This document shows positions 15,226-21,325 of a stretch of 21,325 nucleotides of DNA, in pieces. Position 1 is the first letter of the stretch; the number at the start of each line of letters is the position of its first letter. A program made the position numbers and the translations under genes. The notes beneath the pieces are model-generated. The model did not search any database. It was not told the origin of the DNA and saw only the letters and a list, made by a program, of their open reading frames with translations. Origin of the DNA: GYS-P2D sp964414425 (GTDB taxonomy: Bacteria > Bacteroidota > Bacteroidia > Chitinophagales > Saprospiraceae); assembly GCA_964414425.1 (NCBI GenBank), contig CAYPWL010000050.1, positions 1 to 21,325 on the forward strand, read 5' to 3'.

Positions 15226-15381
15226 CACTGTAGGAAAAGTGCCTTTACGGGTTATATACATTGTGATCTAAGAGGAGGAAACTGTGATTCTGGTTCATGT
15301 CAACAGTTGCTCGCGTCGAAAATTGAGTTTATAGAGTTTGGATGGTTAATGGTAATTGTAGAACACGTTTCTAAAATAGCG
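15226..15381 (+). repeat. Intergenic hairpin repeat, copy 3
   Basis: This 156-base copy starts three bases after the MerT-like stop codon. It shares TTGTGATCTAAGA, GAGGAAACTGTG and ATGGTAATTGTAGAA with copy 1. The last stem keeps seven of eight pairs, and the TGATCT stem survives with a G-T wobble. The first hairpin is decayed. It ends in AAATAGCG. The region downstream to the VOC gene (15382-15528) holds no other clear feature. Confidence 0.8.
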
Positions 15382-15528
15382 TAGATTGTTGGAATAGCGA
15401 CTATTGGAGCTACCTTCAGGTTAAGTAACATGTCAACATTACTAATGCTGTTTTGAAATGATATTAAGTGATATTAGGATTCTCAGCAGGCCTCAATGAA
15501 ACTATCGCTTGAGCAAAAAGAGTCAACA

Positions 15529-15945
15529 ATGTACCAAAGAATAGCCCATATTGCCTTAGTCGTCGATGATTATGATGAGGCGATTGAGTTCTACACTCGC
15601 AAACTGAACTTCACACTGCTTGAGGATACGAGATTAGATGAACAGAAAAGATGGGTCACTGTAGCGTGTCCTGGTGCTAAGGAGTGCAGCCTGCTACTGG
15701 CCAAAGCCGACAATGATCGACAGAGAAGCAGCGTCGGCAATCAAACTGGAGGGCGAGTTGGGTTCTTTCTTTTTACGGATGACTTTTGGAGAGATTATAA
15801 CCAGATGGTCGAGAGGGGGATCAGCTTCGTGAGACCTCCGACAGAGTTTGAGTACGGCACTGTAGCTGTATTCCAAGACTTATACGGCAATCTCTGGGAC
15901 CTTCTACAACCCAATGAAAACAACAAGGGATTAATCAGTAGTTAA
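15529..15945 (+). CDS. VOC/glyoxalase-family protein
   Basis: This protein of about 138 residues has one vicinal-oxygen-chelate domain: IAHIALVVDDYDEAIEFY at the start with H7 as the first likely metal ligand, and VFQDLYGNLWDLLQP at the end, as in many small glyoxalase/bleomycin-resistance-type proteins. Such domains usually dimerise and bind a divalent metal; the substrate cannot be told. I prefer the ATG at 15529, because the domain begins within a few residues of it. An upstream ATG at 15496 would add 11 polar residues (MKLSLEQKEST) and cannot be excluded. It converges with tyrS. Confidence 0.82.
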   Translation: MYQRIAHIALVVDDYDEAIEFYTRKLNFTLLEDTRLDEQKRWVTVACPGAKECSLLLAKADNDRQRSSVGNQTGGRVGFFLFTDDFWRDYNQMVERGISFVRPPTEFEYGTVAVFQDLYGNLWDLLQPNENNKGLISS

Positions 15946-15994
15946 CGAAGTAACCCTCGATACCAGTAACTCGTAATTCTATACTCGCAACTCG

Positions 15995-17275
15995 TTACTT
16001 GCCTACTTTCAGCACATACTTATTCTTCTTACCATTCTCGATCATGAGATATTGATTGTGGATCAGATCGTCGCTGGTGACGGGTGCATTATGATCAGCT
16101 ACTTTAACTTTATTCACTGAGATGGCATTGTTCTTTATAGCACGACGAGCATCGCCATTAGACGAGCAGATGTCACTATGTGTGGTTAGTAGATCAACGA
16201 TGTTGATACCAGCACTGTCAATGGCCGTTTTGATATGGATATATGGGATCTCTTGAGCTATGGTCTCAAAGTCTTGCTCTCGCAATGCCTGTAGTTGCTC
16301 TTGAGAGGCCTTCTTGTTGAATAGGATCTGCGATACGGCAACTACACTCTTGTAGTTCTCTGCACTATGTATCCTGGTGGTGAGCTCTTCTGATAGAATT
16401 TCTTTGAGCTTGTTGGGATCATCAGCATGATCCTTTTCGAGTGCTTCGATTTCTTCTCGCGATTTAAAAGAGAAGTACCTGAAGAATTTTGGCAGATCGG
16501 CATCGTCTGCATTGATCCAAAACTGATAAAATTTATATGGCGAGGTCATCTTAGGATCAAGCCAGATGTTGCCCGCTTCGGACTTGCCAAACTTCTTACC
16601 ATCTGCCTTAGTCAGTAGGGGGGAGGTAATCGCAAATGCCTTGCTGCCCGTGATATTGCGACGGATGAACTCTGTACCTGAGGTGATATTACCCCACTGA
16701 TCTGAGCCTCCCATCTGGTAGGTACAGTCGTGATGCTTATACAGGTGTAAGAAGTCATTGGCCTGAAGGAGCTGATAACTAAACTCCGTGAACGATATCC
16801 CCGTCTCCAAGCGCTTCTTGACAGCATCCTTGCTGAGCATATAGTTGACTGTAAGATTCTTGCCCACATCACGGAGGAAGTCAAGGACGTTCATCTGCTT
16901 GTAGAAGTCGTAGTTATTCATGAACTCCGCCTTATTGGGGCCATCGGTAAAGTTGAGGAACTTAGAAGCCTGCTGCTTTTGAAACTGGAGGTTGCTATCC
17001 AATTCTTCGTAAGACTTCAGCTGTCGCTCTTTGTCTTTGCCCGATGGATCTCCGATACGACCTGTCGCACCTCCGAGTAGAAAAATGGGCTTGTGTCCTG
17101 CTCGCTGCCAGTGTGATAAGATCATAATCTGGACATAGTTACCGATCGTCAGCGAGGGCGCTGTTGGGTCAAATCCAATGTAGCCCGTACGCATTCCTTT
17201 GTCTAAGTCTTCACGAGCACCCGGGGTGATATCGTGTAGCATTCCTCTCCATGTCAATTCATCAATAAAATTCAT
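15995..17275 (-). CDS. tyrS: Tyrosyl-tRNA synthetase
   Basis: TyrRS charges tRNA-Tyr with tyrosine in the cytosol. The protein is 426 residues from the ATG at 17275. The class I catalytic core has GYIGFDPTAPSL (31-42), QMGGSDQWGNITSG (187-200) and the KMSKS-type loop KFGKS (228-232). An S4 RNA-binding domain occupies about residues 355-425. The HIGH motif, usually HIGH or HIGN, reads T-I-G-N (43-46). The open frame extends upstream to a TTG at 17305, but that codon lies inside the predicted -7 box, so the ATG at 17275 is the better start. Confidence 0.95.
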   Translation of the reverse strand: MNFIDELTWRGMLHDITPGAREDLDKGMRTGYIGFDPTAPSLTIGNYVQIMILSHWQRAGHKPIFLLGGATGRIGDPSGKDKERQLKSYEELDSNLQFQKQQASKFLNFTDGPNKAEFMNNYDFYKQMNVLDFLRDVGKNLTVNYMLSKDAVKKRLETGISFTEFSYQLLQANDFLHLYKHHDCTYQMGGSDQWGNITSGTEFIRRNITGSKAFAITSPLLTKADGKKFGKSEAGNIWLDPKMTSPYKFYQFWINADDADLPKFFRYFSFKSREEIEALEKDHADDPNKLKEILSEELTTRIHSAENYKSVVAVSQILFNKKASQEQLQALREQDFETIAQEIPYIHIKTAIDSAGINIVDLLTTHSDICSSNGDARRAIKNNAISVNKVKVADHNAPVTSDDLIHNQYLMIENGKKNKYVLKVGK

Positions 17276-17302
17276 CGTACGAGCTGTTTTTTTGAATCGC
17301 TG

Positions 17303-17310
17303 CAAAAGTA
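17303..17310 (-). promoter_or_regulatory. Candidate -7 box for tyrS
   Basis: On the minus strand TACTTTTG matches TANNTTTG exactly, 27 bases before the tyrS ATG. No good TTG is found at the usual spacing. If correct, transcription starts downstream of the alternative TTG codon and settles the start at 17275. Confidence 0.45.
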
Positions 17311-17368
17311 GAATAATCCGATCTAACGATTATCTATATTAGCGATCTATGATTAATGGTAGGAGTAG

Positions 17369-18664
17369 ATGAGTTACGAACGATTTATAGCAAATCGTCT
17401 GTCGCTCACGACTGGTGGTAATTTTTCGGCACTCATACTGAGGATTGCAGTGCTGTCTATTTCCTTGAGTGTAGCTGTGATGATCATTACAACTACCGTG
17501 ATCAAGGGCTTCAAAGAGGGTGTCACCTCCAAGGTCTTAGACTTCTGGGGACATATCCATATCACAGACGGCAATGTGGGAGACTCTTTCGAACTGATCC
17601 CAATAGATGTCGATCCATCCTTAGTGGCAGATATAGAGGATATCGCACAGATAACCTATCAGCGCCCACCGACGATTATTCGGCCCGATCATACACCACC
17701 GGCTCAGACGACTATAGGAGGAGTCGACCGAGTGGAGACCTATACCATCGTTCCTGCGATCTTGAGTTCTAAGTCGGATTTTGAGGGAGTCCTCCTTAAG
17801 GGGTATGAATCCGACTATCAATTTGACCGCATCCAATCCTACATGAAACGTGGTTCTTGGGTCAGCTATCCTGCAGATGGCCCAGCTCAGGAGATCGTGC
17901 TCTCAGAGCAGATCTCTAAGCGGATGAACTTTGATGTAGGAGATAAGATGATCATCTACTTTATCCTCGATGGTGAACAATACAAGAAGAGATTCACGGT
18001 CAGCGGCATCTACAAGACTGGCCTCGAAGAGTATGATAGGCGATTTGCCTTAGTAGATACGAGAGTGCTGCAAGAAGTGTTAGACTGGCGTGAAGATCAG
18101 GTCAGCGGTTTAGAAGTCTATGTCGATGATCTCGATGATGCCGTCTTGCTCAATGAGTATATCTACTTCGAAAAACTTCCTCGCAACCTATATAGCCAGT
18201 CCATCCAATCTAAGTTCTATCAGATCTTCCAATGGCTGGAGTTACAAGATATCAATGAACATGTCCTGATCTTGCTGATGATCTTAGTGGCGATCATCAA
18301 TATGATCACGGCAGTACTGATCTTTGTGCTGGAGCGCACCGAGATGATCGGCATCCTGAAGTCTGTCGGCGCATCCAACTGGTCCATCCGCAAGATCTTC
18401 CTCCACAATGCTGCAGAAGTCATCCTCAAAGGAATGATCATCGGCAACATCCTGGCCTTCGCATTATGCTTTATTCAGTTGAAGACAGGTGTCTTTAAGC
18501 TTTCTGAGGCAGAGTATTATCTGGATACGGTGCCGATCGCATTTAATTGGTGGATGATCTTATTCATCAACTTAGGCACGGTGATTATTACCCTGTTGTT
18601 TATGATCGTACCAACATGGATCGTCTCTCGAGTTGATCCGGTTAAGGCCTTGAGGTTTAGTTGA
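17369..18664 (+). CDS. FtsX/LolC-E-type ABC transporter permease
   Basis: This 431-residue inner membrane protein has the MacB/LolC arrangement: one helix at about 22-47, a large periplasmic domain (about 48-290), then three helices at about 297-320, 348-372 and 393-420. The FtsX motif ERTEMIGILKSVGASNWSIR follows the second helix, and the end VDPVKALRFS is typical of lipoprotein-releasing permeases. LolC/LolE proteins extract lipoproteins from the inner membrane for outer membrane delivery. No ATPase gene (LolD) is adjacent, so the partner must be encoded elsewhere. A GGAG sequence eight bases before the ATG is one of the few Shine-Dalgarno-like sites here. Confidence 0.9.
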   Translation: MSYERFIANRLSLTTGGNFSALILRIAVLSISLSVAVMIITTTVIKGFKEGVTSKVLDFWGHIHITDGNVGDSFELIPIDVDPSLVADIEDIAQITYQRPPTIIRPDHTPPAQTTIGGVDRVETYTIVPAILSSKSDFEGVLLKGYESDYQFDRIQSYMKRGSWVSYPADGPAQEIVLSEQISKRMNFDVGDKMIIYFILDGEQYKKRFTVSGIYKTGLEEYDRRFALVDTRVLQEVLDWREDQVSGLEVYVDDLDDAVLLNEYIYFEKLPRNLYSQSIQSKFYQIFQWLELQDINEHVLILLMILVAIINMITAVLIFVLERTEMIGILKSVGASNWSIRKIFLHNAAEVILKGMIIGNILAFALCFIQLKTGVFKLSEAEYYLDTVPIAFNWWMILFINLGTVIITLLFMIVPTWIVSRVDPVKALRFS

Positions 18665-18694
18665 TGCAGACTAAGACTGGAAACGAGCGCAACT

Positions 18695-18729
18695 AAAAAA
18701 GCCGATAGTCTTTTTATTGAATATCGGCT
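18695..18729 (-). terminator. Terminator between converging genes
   Basis: AGCCGATA (18700-18707) and TATCGGCT (18722-18729) form a perfect 8-bp stem. On the minus strand it is followed by a T-run (18700-18695), so it suits the small membrane protein gene. It may also slow plus-strand transcription after the permease gene. Confidence 0.75.
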
Positions 18730-18750
18730 CTTATTATGATTTTTAAATGG

Positions 18751-18945
18751 TCAATCAAGTTGTTTATCAATGTACTTTGTGATTACTCTTAGGACAATCA
18801 GTGCTACACAAATCACAATGATTTTACCCAATATAAATCCGTAGTCATATGATACCGTAATTCCTAATCTCCGAATGAGTAATAATAACTGACTTAAGAT
18901 CAATCCCGCAAATAGGACGTATACAAGAATCTTTAAAATTCTCAT
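18751..18945 (-). CDS. Small two-helix membrane protein, unknown function
   Basis: I do not recognise this 64-residue protein. Two hydrophobic helices (about 4-25 and 36-56) are joined by RRLGITVSYDYG and followed by a short charged tail (TKYIDKQLD). A matching terminator 20 bases past its stop supports a real gene. The assembly gap begins 16 bases upstream, so its promoter and any upstream partner are not visible. Confidence 0.6.
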   Translation of the reverse strand: MRILKILVYVLFAGLILSQLLLLIRRLGITVSYDYGFILGKIIVICVALIVLRVITKYIDKQLD

Positions 18946-18961
18946 TCAGTTACTTCCTAAC

Positions 18962-19061
18962 NNNNNNNNNNNNNNNNNNNNNNNNNNNNNNNNNNNNNNN
19001 NNNNNNNNNNNNNNNNNNNNNNNNNNNNNNNNNNNNNNNNNNNNNNNNNNNNNNNNNNNNN
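18962..19061. other. Assembly gap of 100 N
   Basis: Exactly 100 N, the conventional placeholder for a scaffold gap of unknown length. Linkage across it is inferred by the assembler. Confidence 0.98.
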
Positions 19062-19074
19062 TTAACCAACGTAT

Positions 19075-20043
19075 TTAAATCATCCGTTCTTTTTTAAACC
19101 ATGCTATGGTATCCTTTATCGTCTCTTGGATTTTGGTAGGGTTGTATCCGAACCGTCGTTCTGCTTTGGCAGTGCTGATGTAGAGCGGGCCTTCCAGTAG
19201 CACTTGTATAGCTTGCTTCGTCAATACGGGAGGTTTGTTAGTAATTAGAGATTGCCATTTGAAGACGGGTAGTAAAGCGTTTACTAACCAATGCGGTAGG
19301 ACCCCAGTATTGACCCGATTGGGACTGTGCTTGCTAATCAATTGGGCGAGTTGTTGTATAGTCAAGTATTCACCAGCTAAGATGAACTGCTCATCAGGAT
19401 AATCGTTAACGATCACTTCATGCGTGCCTCTGACGACATCTCGCACATCTACGAAGTTGTACCCCCCTGGCACCAGTATCGGTACCTTGCCTTGATACAT
19501 ATCGATGACCCCTTGCCCTAAGAGTGAGGGACGATAATCATTAGGTCCGATTACAGAGGTGGGGTAGATGATGGTGGTGGTGATGCCGTGTTCTTGCGCC
19601 TGTCGAGCGATTTTTTCGGATTCGATCTTTGATCGATCATAGTCCGTGCCATCCGGTACGGCTTGTCGAGTCTCATCGAGCAGCTCATCCTGTGGAGCAG
19701 GGTCAAATCGATGTATCGAACTAAAATGTACCAATTTACTGACCCCATGTGCGATGCACGCATCCACTACTTGTTGAGTCCCTCTGACATTGATATTCCA
19801 TAGGTCTCCATTGAGATCCTTCTCCAAAGAGATGACTGCAGCCATATGCACCACTACATCTGCATCATGGATTAACTCATCCAATGAGTCGGCATCCAGC
19901 ACGCTGCCACGGATCTGCCTGAGGCCATCACAATGTACAAGAGTGTTATTGATCAAGACGCTGACCTCATAGCCTTGCTCAAGCAGATATGGGCATAGAT
20001 TGGCACCGATATGTCCAGAGGCTCCTGTGACGGCGATTCTCAT
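19075..20043 (-). CDS. NAD(P)-dependent epimerase / 3-beta-hydroxysteroid dehydrogenase-like enzyme
   Basis: This is a 322-residue extended short-chain dehydrogenase. The nucleotide-binding motif TGASGHIG is at 6-13. The catalytic serine region is VHFSSI (105-110), and the Tyr-Lys pair Y135/K139 lies in DYDRSKIESE. The sequence pattern (GSVLDADSL, VVVHMAAVISL, VIGPNDYRPS) resembles dihydroflavonol-4-reductase and 3-beta-HSD relatives, which act on a carbinol or ketone with NAD(P)H. Its ATG overlaps the stop of the steroid 5-alpha-reductase homologue (ATGA at 20040-20043), so the two are coupled and may act in sequence on one lipid. The exact substrate is unknown. Confidence 0.85.
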   Translation of the reverse strand: MRIAVTGASGHIGANLCPYLLEQGYEVSVLINNTLVHCDGLRQIRGSVLDADSLDELIHDADVVVHMAAVISLEKDLNGDLWNINVRGTQQVVDACIAHGVSKLVHFSSIHRFDPAPQDELLDETRQAVPDGTDYDRSKIESEKIARQAQEHGITTTIIYPTSVIGPNDYRPSLLGQGVIDMYQGKVPILVPGGYNFVDVRDVVRGTHEVIVNDYPDEQFILAGEYLTIQQLAQLISKHSPNRVNTGVLPHWLVNALLPVFKWQSLITNKPPVLTKQAIQVLLEGPLYISTAKAERRFGYNPTKIQETIKDTIAWFKKERMI

Positions 20044-20792
20044 AGGATATAGGGGATGACGGCTTTTCGTTGATCAGGATAGTCGTCAAAGGTTTCTCGA
20101 TACCAGTCATGATGGTTCATCGCTCTCGGCACGAGATTAGCAAAGGTCCATATCGCAAATGAGAAGGCTTGCAATGAACACGCCGCCAAGGCAAATCCAA
20201 TCCATTCGATTATCTCCCCAAAGAGGTTCGGGCAGCTGATTCGGTTAAACAACCACCCCTTGGGCAAGCTGTAACCGCTTTGTTTCTTACGTAAGCCGAT
20301 GAGATAGTTGTCCGCTCGCTGATTGATATAAAAGCCGATGATAAAGATGAGTACCCCAGTCATAAAAATAGGCGTAGGTACAGTCGGTAGCGCCATATAA
20401 CCTATAGCATAACCATTGAGCACGCCATTGATCAGATTAAAGAAGATAGCAGAGTATACGATGGAGATCGGTATCTTTTTGCCTTTAGTTTTTAGCCTGA
20501 AGGGAAAGATCAGGGTTCTATTAGTATAGTGGATGATCCATAGTGCGATGAGTATCCAGTGCAGAGAGGTCTTCTCTACGGGTCCTAAGAGAGCAATCAG
20601 CGGAAAGATGACCAGTGCGGGTAGCTCCATCCAAAACCATCCCCAGTGATTGTCAATCATCTTACCCCAGCCCTGACGACTATGCCGACCATAAGGCGCC
20701 CTGACCTTAAGCGTGATCAGTGAAATAAAGGTGACGACCGCAACCCCGATCCATATCCAAGTAGCGATTTCGATAATGGGTGCTGATATCAT
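20040..20792 (-). CDS. Steroid 5-alpha-reductase family membrane enzyme
   Basis: This 250-residue protein with about six hydrophobic segments matches 3-oxo-5-alpha-steroid 4-dehydrogenases (Steroid_dh family), which use NADPH to reduce the delta-4 double bond of 3-oxo-steroids. The C-terminal signature is clear: CPNLFGEIIEWIGFALAA, then TFANLVPRAMNHHDWY, FDDYPDQRKAVIPYIL to the end. The N-terminal APYGRHSRQGWG region is also as expected. The length fits the 5-alpha-reductase 1/2 group. It is the first gene of a coupled pair with the 3-beta-HSD-like enzyme. Its upstream region is short because the transposase remnant ends 86 bases before its start. Confidence 0.9.
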   Translation of the reverse strand: MISAPIIEIATWIWIGVAVVTFISLITLKVRAPYGRHSRQGWGKMIDNHWGWFWMELPALVIFPLIALLGPVEKTSLHWILIALWIIHYTNRTLIFPFRLKTKGKKIPISIVYSAIFFNLINGVLNGYAIGYMALPTVPTPIFMTGVLIFIIGFYINQRADNYLIGLRKKQSGYSLPKGWLFNRISCPNLFGEIIEWIGFALAACSLQAFSFAIWTFANLVPRAMNHHDWYRETFDDYPDQRKAVIPYIL

Positions 20793-20858
20793 AGTGGATG
20801 AAGGTATTATATTCCTTGGTGATCATAGCTCTGTAGACTTATGATTCTTAGAACAGTT

Positions 20859-20875
20859 TATAATTTAAAATTATA
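20859..20875. repeat. AT palindrome beside the IS remnant
   Basis: TATAATTT and AAATTATA are exact inverted copies around a single A. It lies four bases outside the transposase stop codon and could be part of the element's end or a promoter region for the steroid operon. Confidence 0.4.
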
Positions 20876-20878
20876 GTT

Positions 20879-21250
20879 TTAACCAGCATACTTTAGGCTT
20901 AAGCCTAAAGTATGCTGGTTATGATTTCCAAACTCGTTGGGGCTCTTCCCTCCCAATGATTCATGAGGGTGATTATCATTATAATCATCACGCCACATAT
21001 CGCTTATAATCTGAAACTGTCGTAGACTAACTAATAGATAAGCGTCTAGTACATCCTCTCTAAATGTTCTATTAAATCGCTCTACATAACCATTCTGCAT
21101 AGGCTTTCCTGGTTCTGAGTATACTCGCGTAATACCTTTTTCTTCACACCATTCTTTATAGACTACAGAGGTAAACTCTGGCCCATTATCCGTTCGGATA
21201 TACTTCGGCTTGCCGTAATAGACTATTAATTCCTCTACTGAATAGCGCAC
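20879..21250 (-). pseudogene. IS3-family transposase (OrfB), 5'-truncated
   Basis: The frame encodes the C-terminal 124 or so residues of an rve-type DDE transposase. The second aspartate lies in IRTDNGPEFTS and the glutamate in NGYVERFNRTFRE. The family ending DYNDNHPHESLGGKSPNEF is present. The first catalytic aspartate, the N-terminal half and any OrfA are missing. Only a GTG at 21250 is available as a start, and an in-frame TAA lies at 21274-21272. Beyond it the sequence no longer looks like transposase. It is therefore non-functional unless the break is an assembly error. Confidence 0.85.
20881..20920. repeat. Perfect 40-bp palindrome at the transposase 3' end
   Basis: Bases 20881-20900 (AACCAGCATACTTTAGGCTT) are the exact reverse complement of 20901-20920, with no spacer. 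It encodes the last residues NQHTLGLSLKYAG and part of the stop codon of the transposase. In RNA it would form a very strong hairpin, able to block or end transcription. Confidence 0.9.
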
Positions 21251-21270
21251 ATAGGCTGCACTGTAACGGT

Positions 21271-21298
21271 CTTATTTGCAGTAACTAAAGCAAATAAG
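21271..21298. repeat. Hairpin near the right edge of the window
   Basis: CTTATTTGC (21271-21279) and GCAAATAAG (21290-21298) form a perfect 9-bp stem with a 10-base loop. It sits where transposase similarity ends. A plus-strand ATG follows at 21301, but too little sequence remains to call a gene. Confidence 0.5.
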
Positions 21299-21325
21299 AA
21301 TGAGAAAAATGTTCAAAGGACTCAG

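Larger units (their letters stand above)
20879..21275 (-). mobile_element. IS3-family insertion sequence remnant
   Basis: Only the distal part of the element is present, defined by the transposase remnant. I could not identify a matching pair of terminal inverted repeats or a target duplication, so the boundaries are approximate. It lies just upstream of the steroid-enzyme operon. Confidence 0.65.

Noticed and set aside
9396..15381. Repeats as a CRISPR array
   Set aside because: Only four diverged copies about 157 bases long with irregular spacing of hundreds to thousands of bases and no cas genes.
15223..15384. Open frame of about 54 codons running through repeat copy 3, in frame with the MerT-like gene if its TGA were read as selenocysteine
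   Set aside because: The other repeat copies have stops in the matching frame, the TGA follows a natural Cys-Cys end, and no family homology is seen beyond it. The repeat is better explained as non-coding.
21301..21325. Start of a plus-strand gene at ATG 21301 (MRKMFKGL...)
   Set aside because: Only eight codons are visible before the window ends; nothing supports coding beyond an ATG.

Overview
The window is a chromosomal segment of a Bacteroidota bacterium. The genes point to a Saprospiria-like marine lineage, but that rank is only a guess. Evidence for Bacteroidota: the starts mostly lack Shine-Dalgarno sequences and have A-rich upstream stretches; several upstream regions carry TANNTTTG-type -7 boxes; there is a lipoprotein with the Cys-plus-acidic tail typical of surface export; and the gene content fits (DUF4331 proteins, RskA-type anti-sigma factor, PLDc_N small protein, lipoprotein MsrB). 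A run of exactly 100 N at 18962-19061 marks a scaffold join, so the genes right of it may not be true neighbours of those left of it.

Left part (1-9190), mostly housekeeping. A secreted retropepsin-like aspartyl protease (+) converges with a minus-strand pair of phosphate-transporter-like genes (Na/Pi cotransporter, then a divergent PiT-like permease). pyrG (CTP synthase) and a SpoU/TrmH RNA methyltransferase abut on the plus strand and converge with a beta-barrel outer membrane protein. Divergent from that is rimO, followed by a four-helix membrane protein and a lipoprotein MsrB, closed by a strong terminator at 9160-9190.

Middle part (9191-15945), accessory. A family of about 157-bp intergenic repeats with stacked hairpins lies here in four copies, all in one orientation (9396, 9887, 15226 and a diverged one at 14600). 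Two copies bracket a small PLDc_N-type membrane protein gene broken by an in-frame TAA. The other two bracket a MerT-like/GDCCVxC-like protein whose signature cysteine pair is replaced. Between the two repeat pairs is a minus-strand cluster: a DUF4331 protein split into two separately exported halves, a secreted TPR protein, then an ECF sigma factor with a C-terminal membrane segment, translationally coupled to an RskA-like anti-sigma factor. The sigma/anti-sigma pair has its own promoter and is preceded by a terminator. I infer one envelope-signalling and surface-protein locus, but the regulatory link is untested.

Right part (15946-21325). tyrS (with an altered HIGH motif) diverges from a LolC/E-type FtsX permease; a tiny two-helix membrane protein follows. 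After the gap come an NAD-dependent epimerase/3-beta-HSD-like enzyme and a steroid 5-alpha-reductase homologue in a coupled two-gene operon. Upstream of it is a 5'-truncated IS3-family transposase whose 3' end lies inside a perfect 40-bp palindrome.
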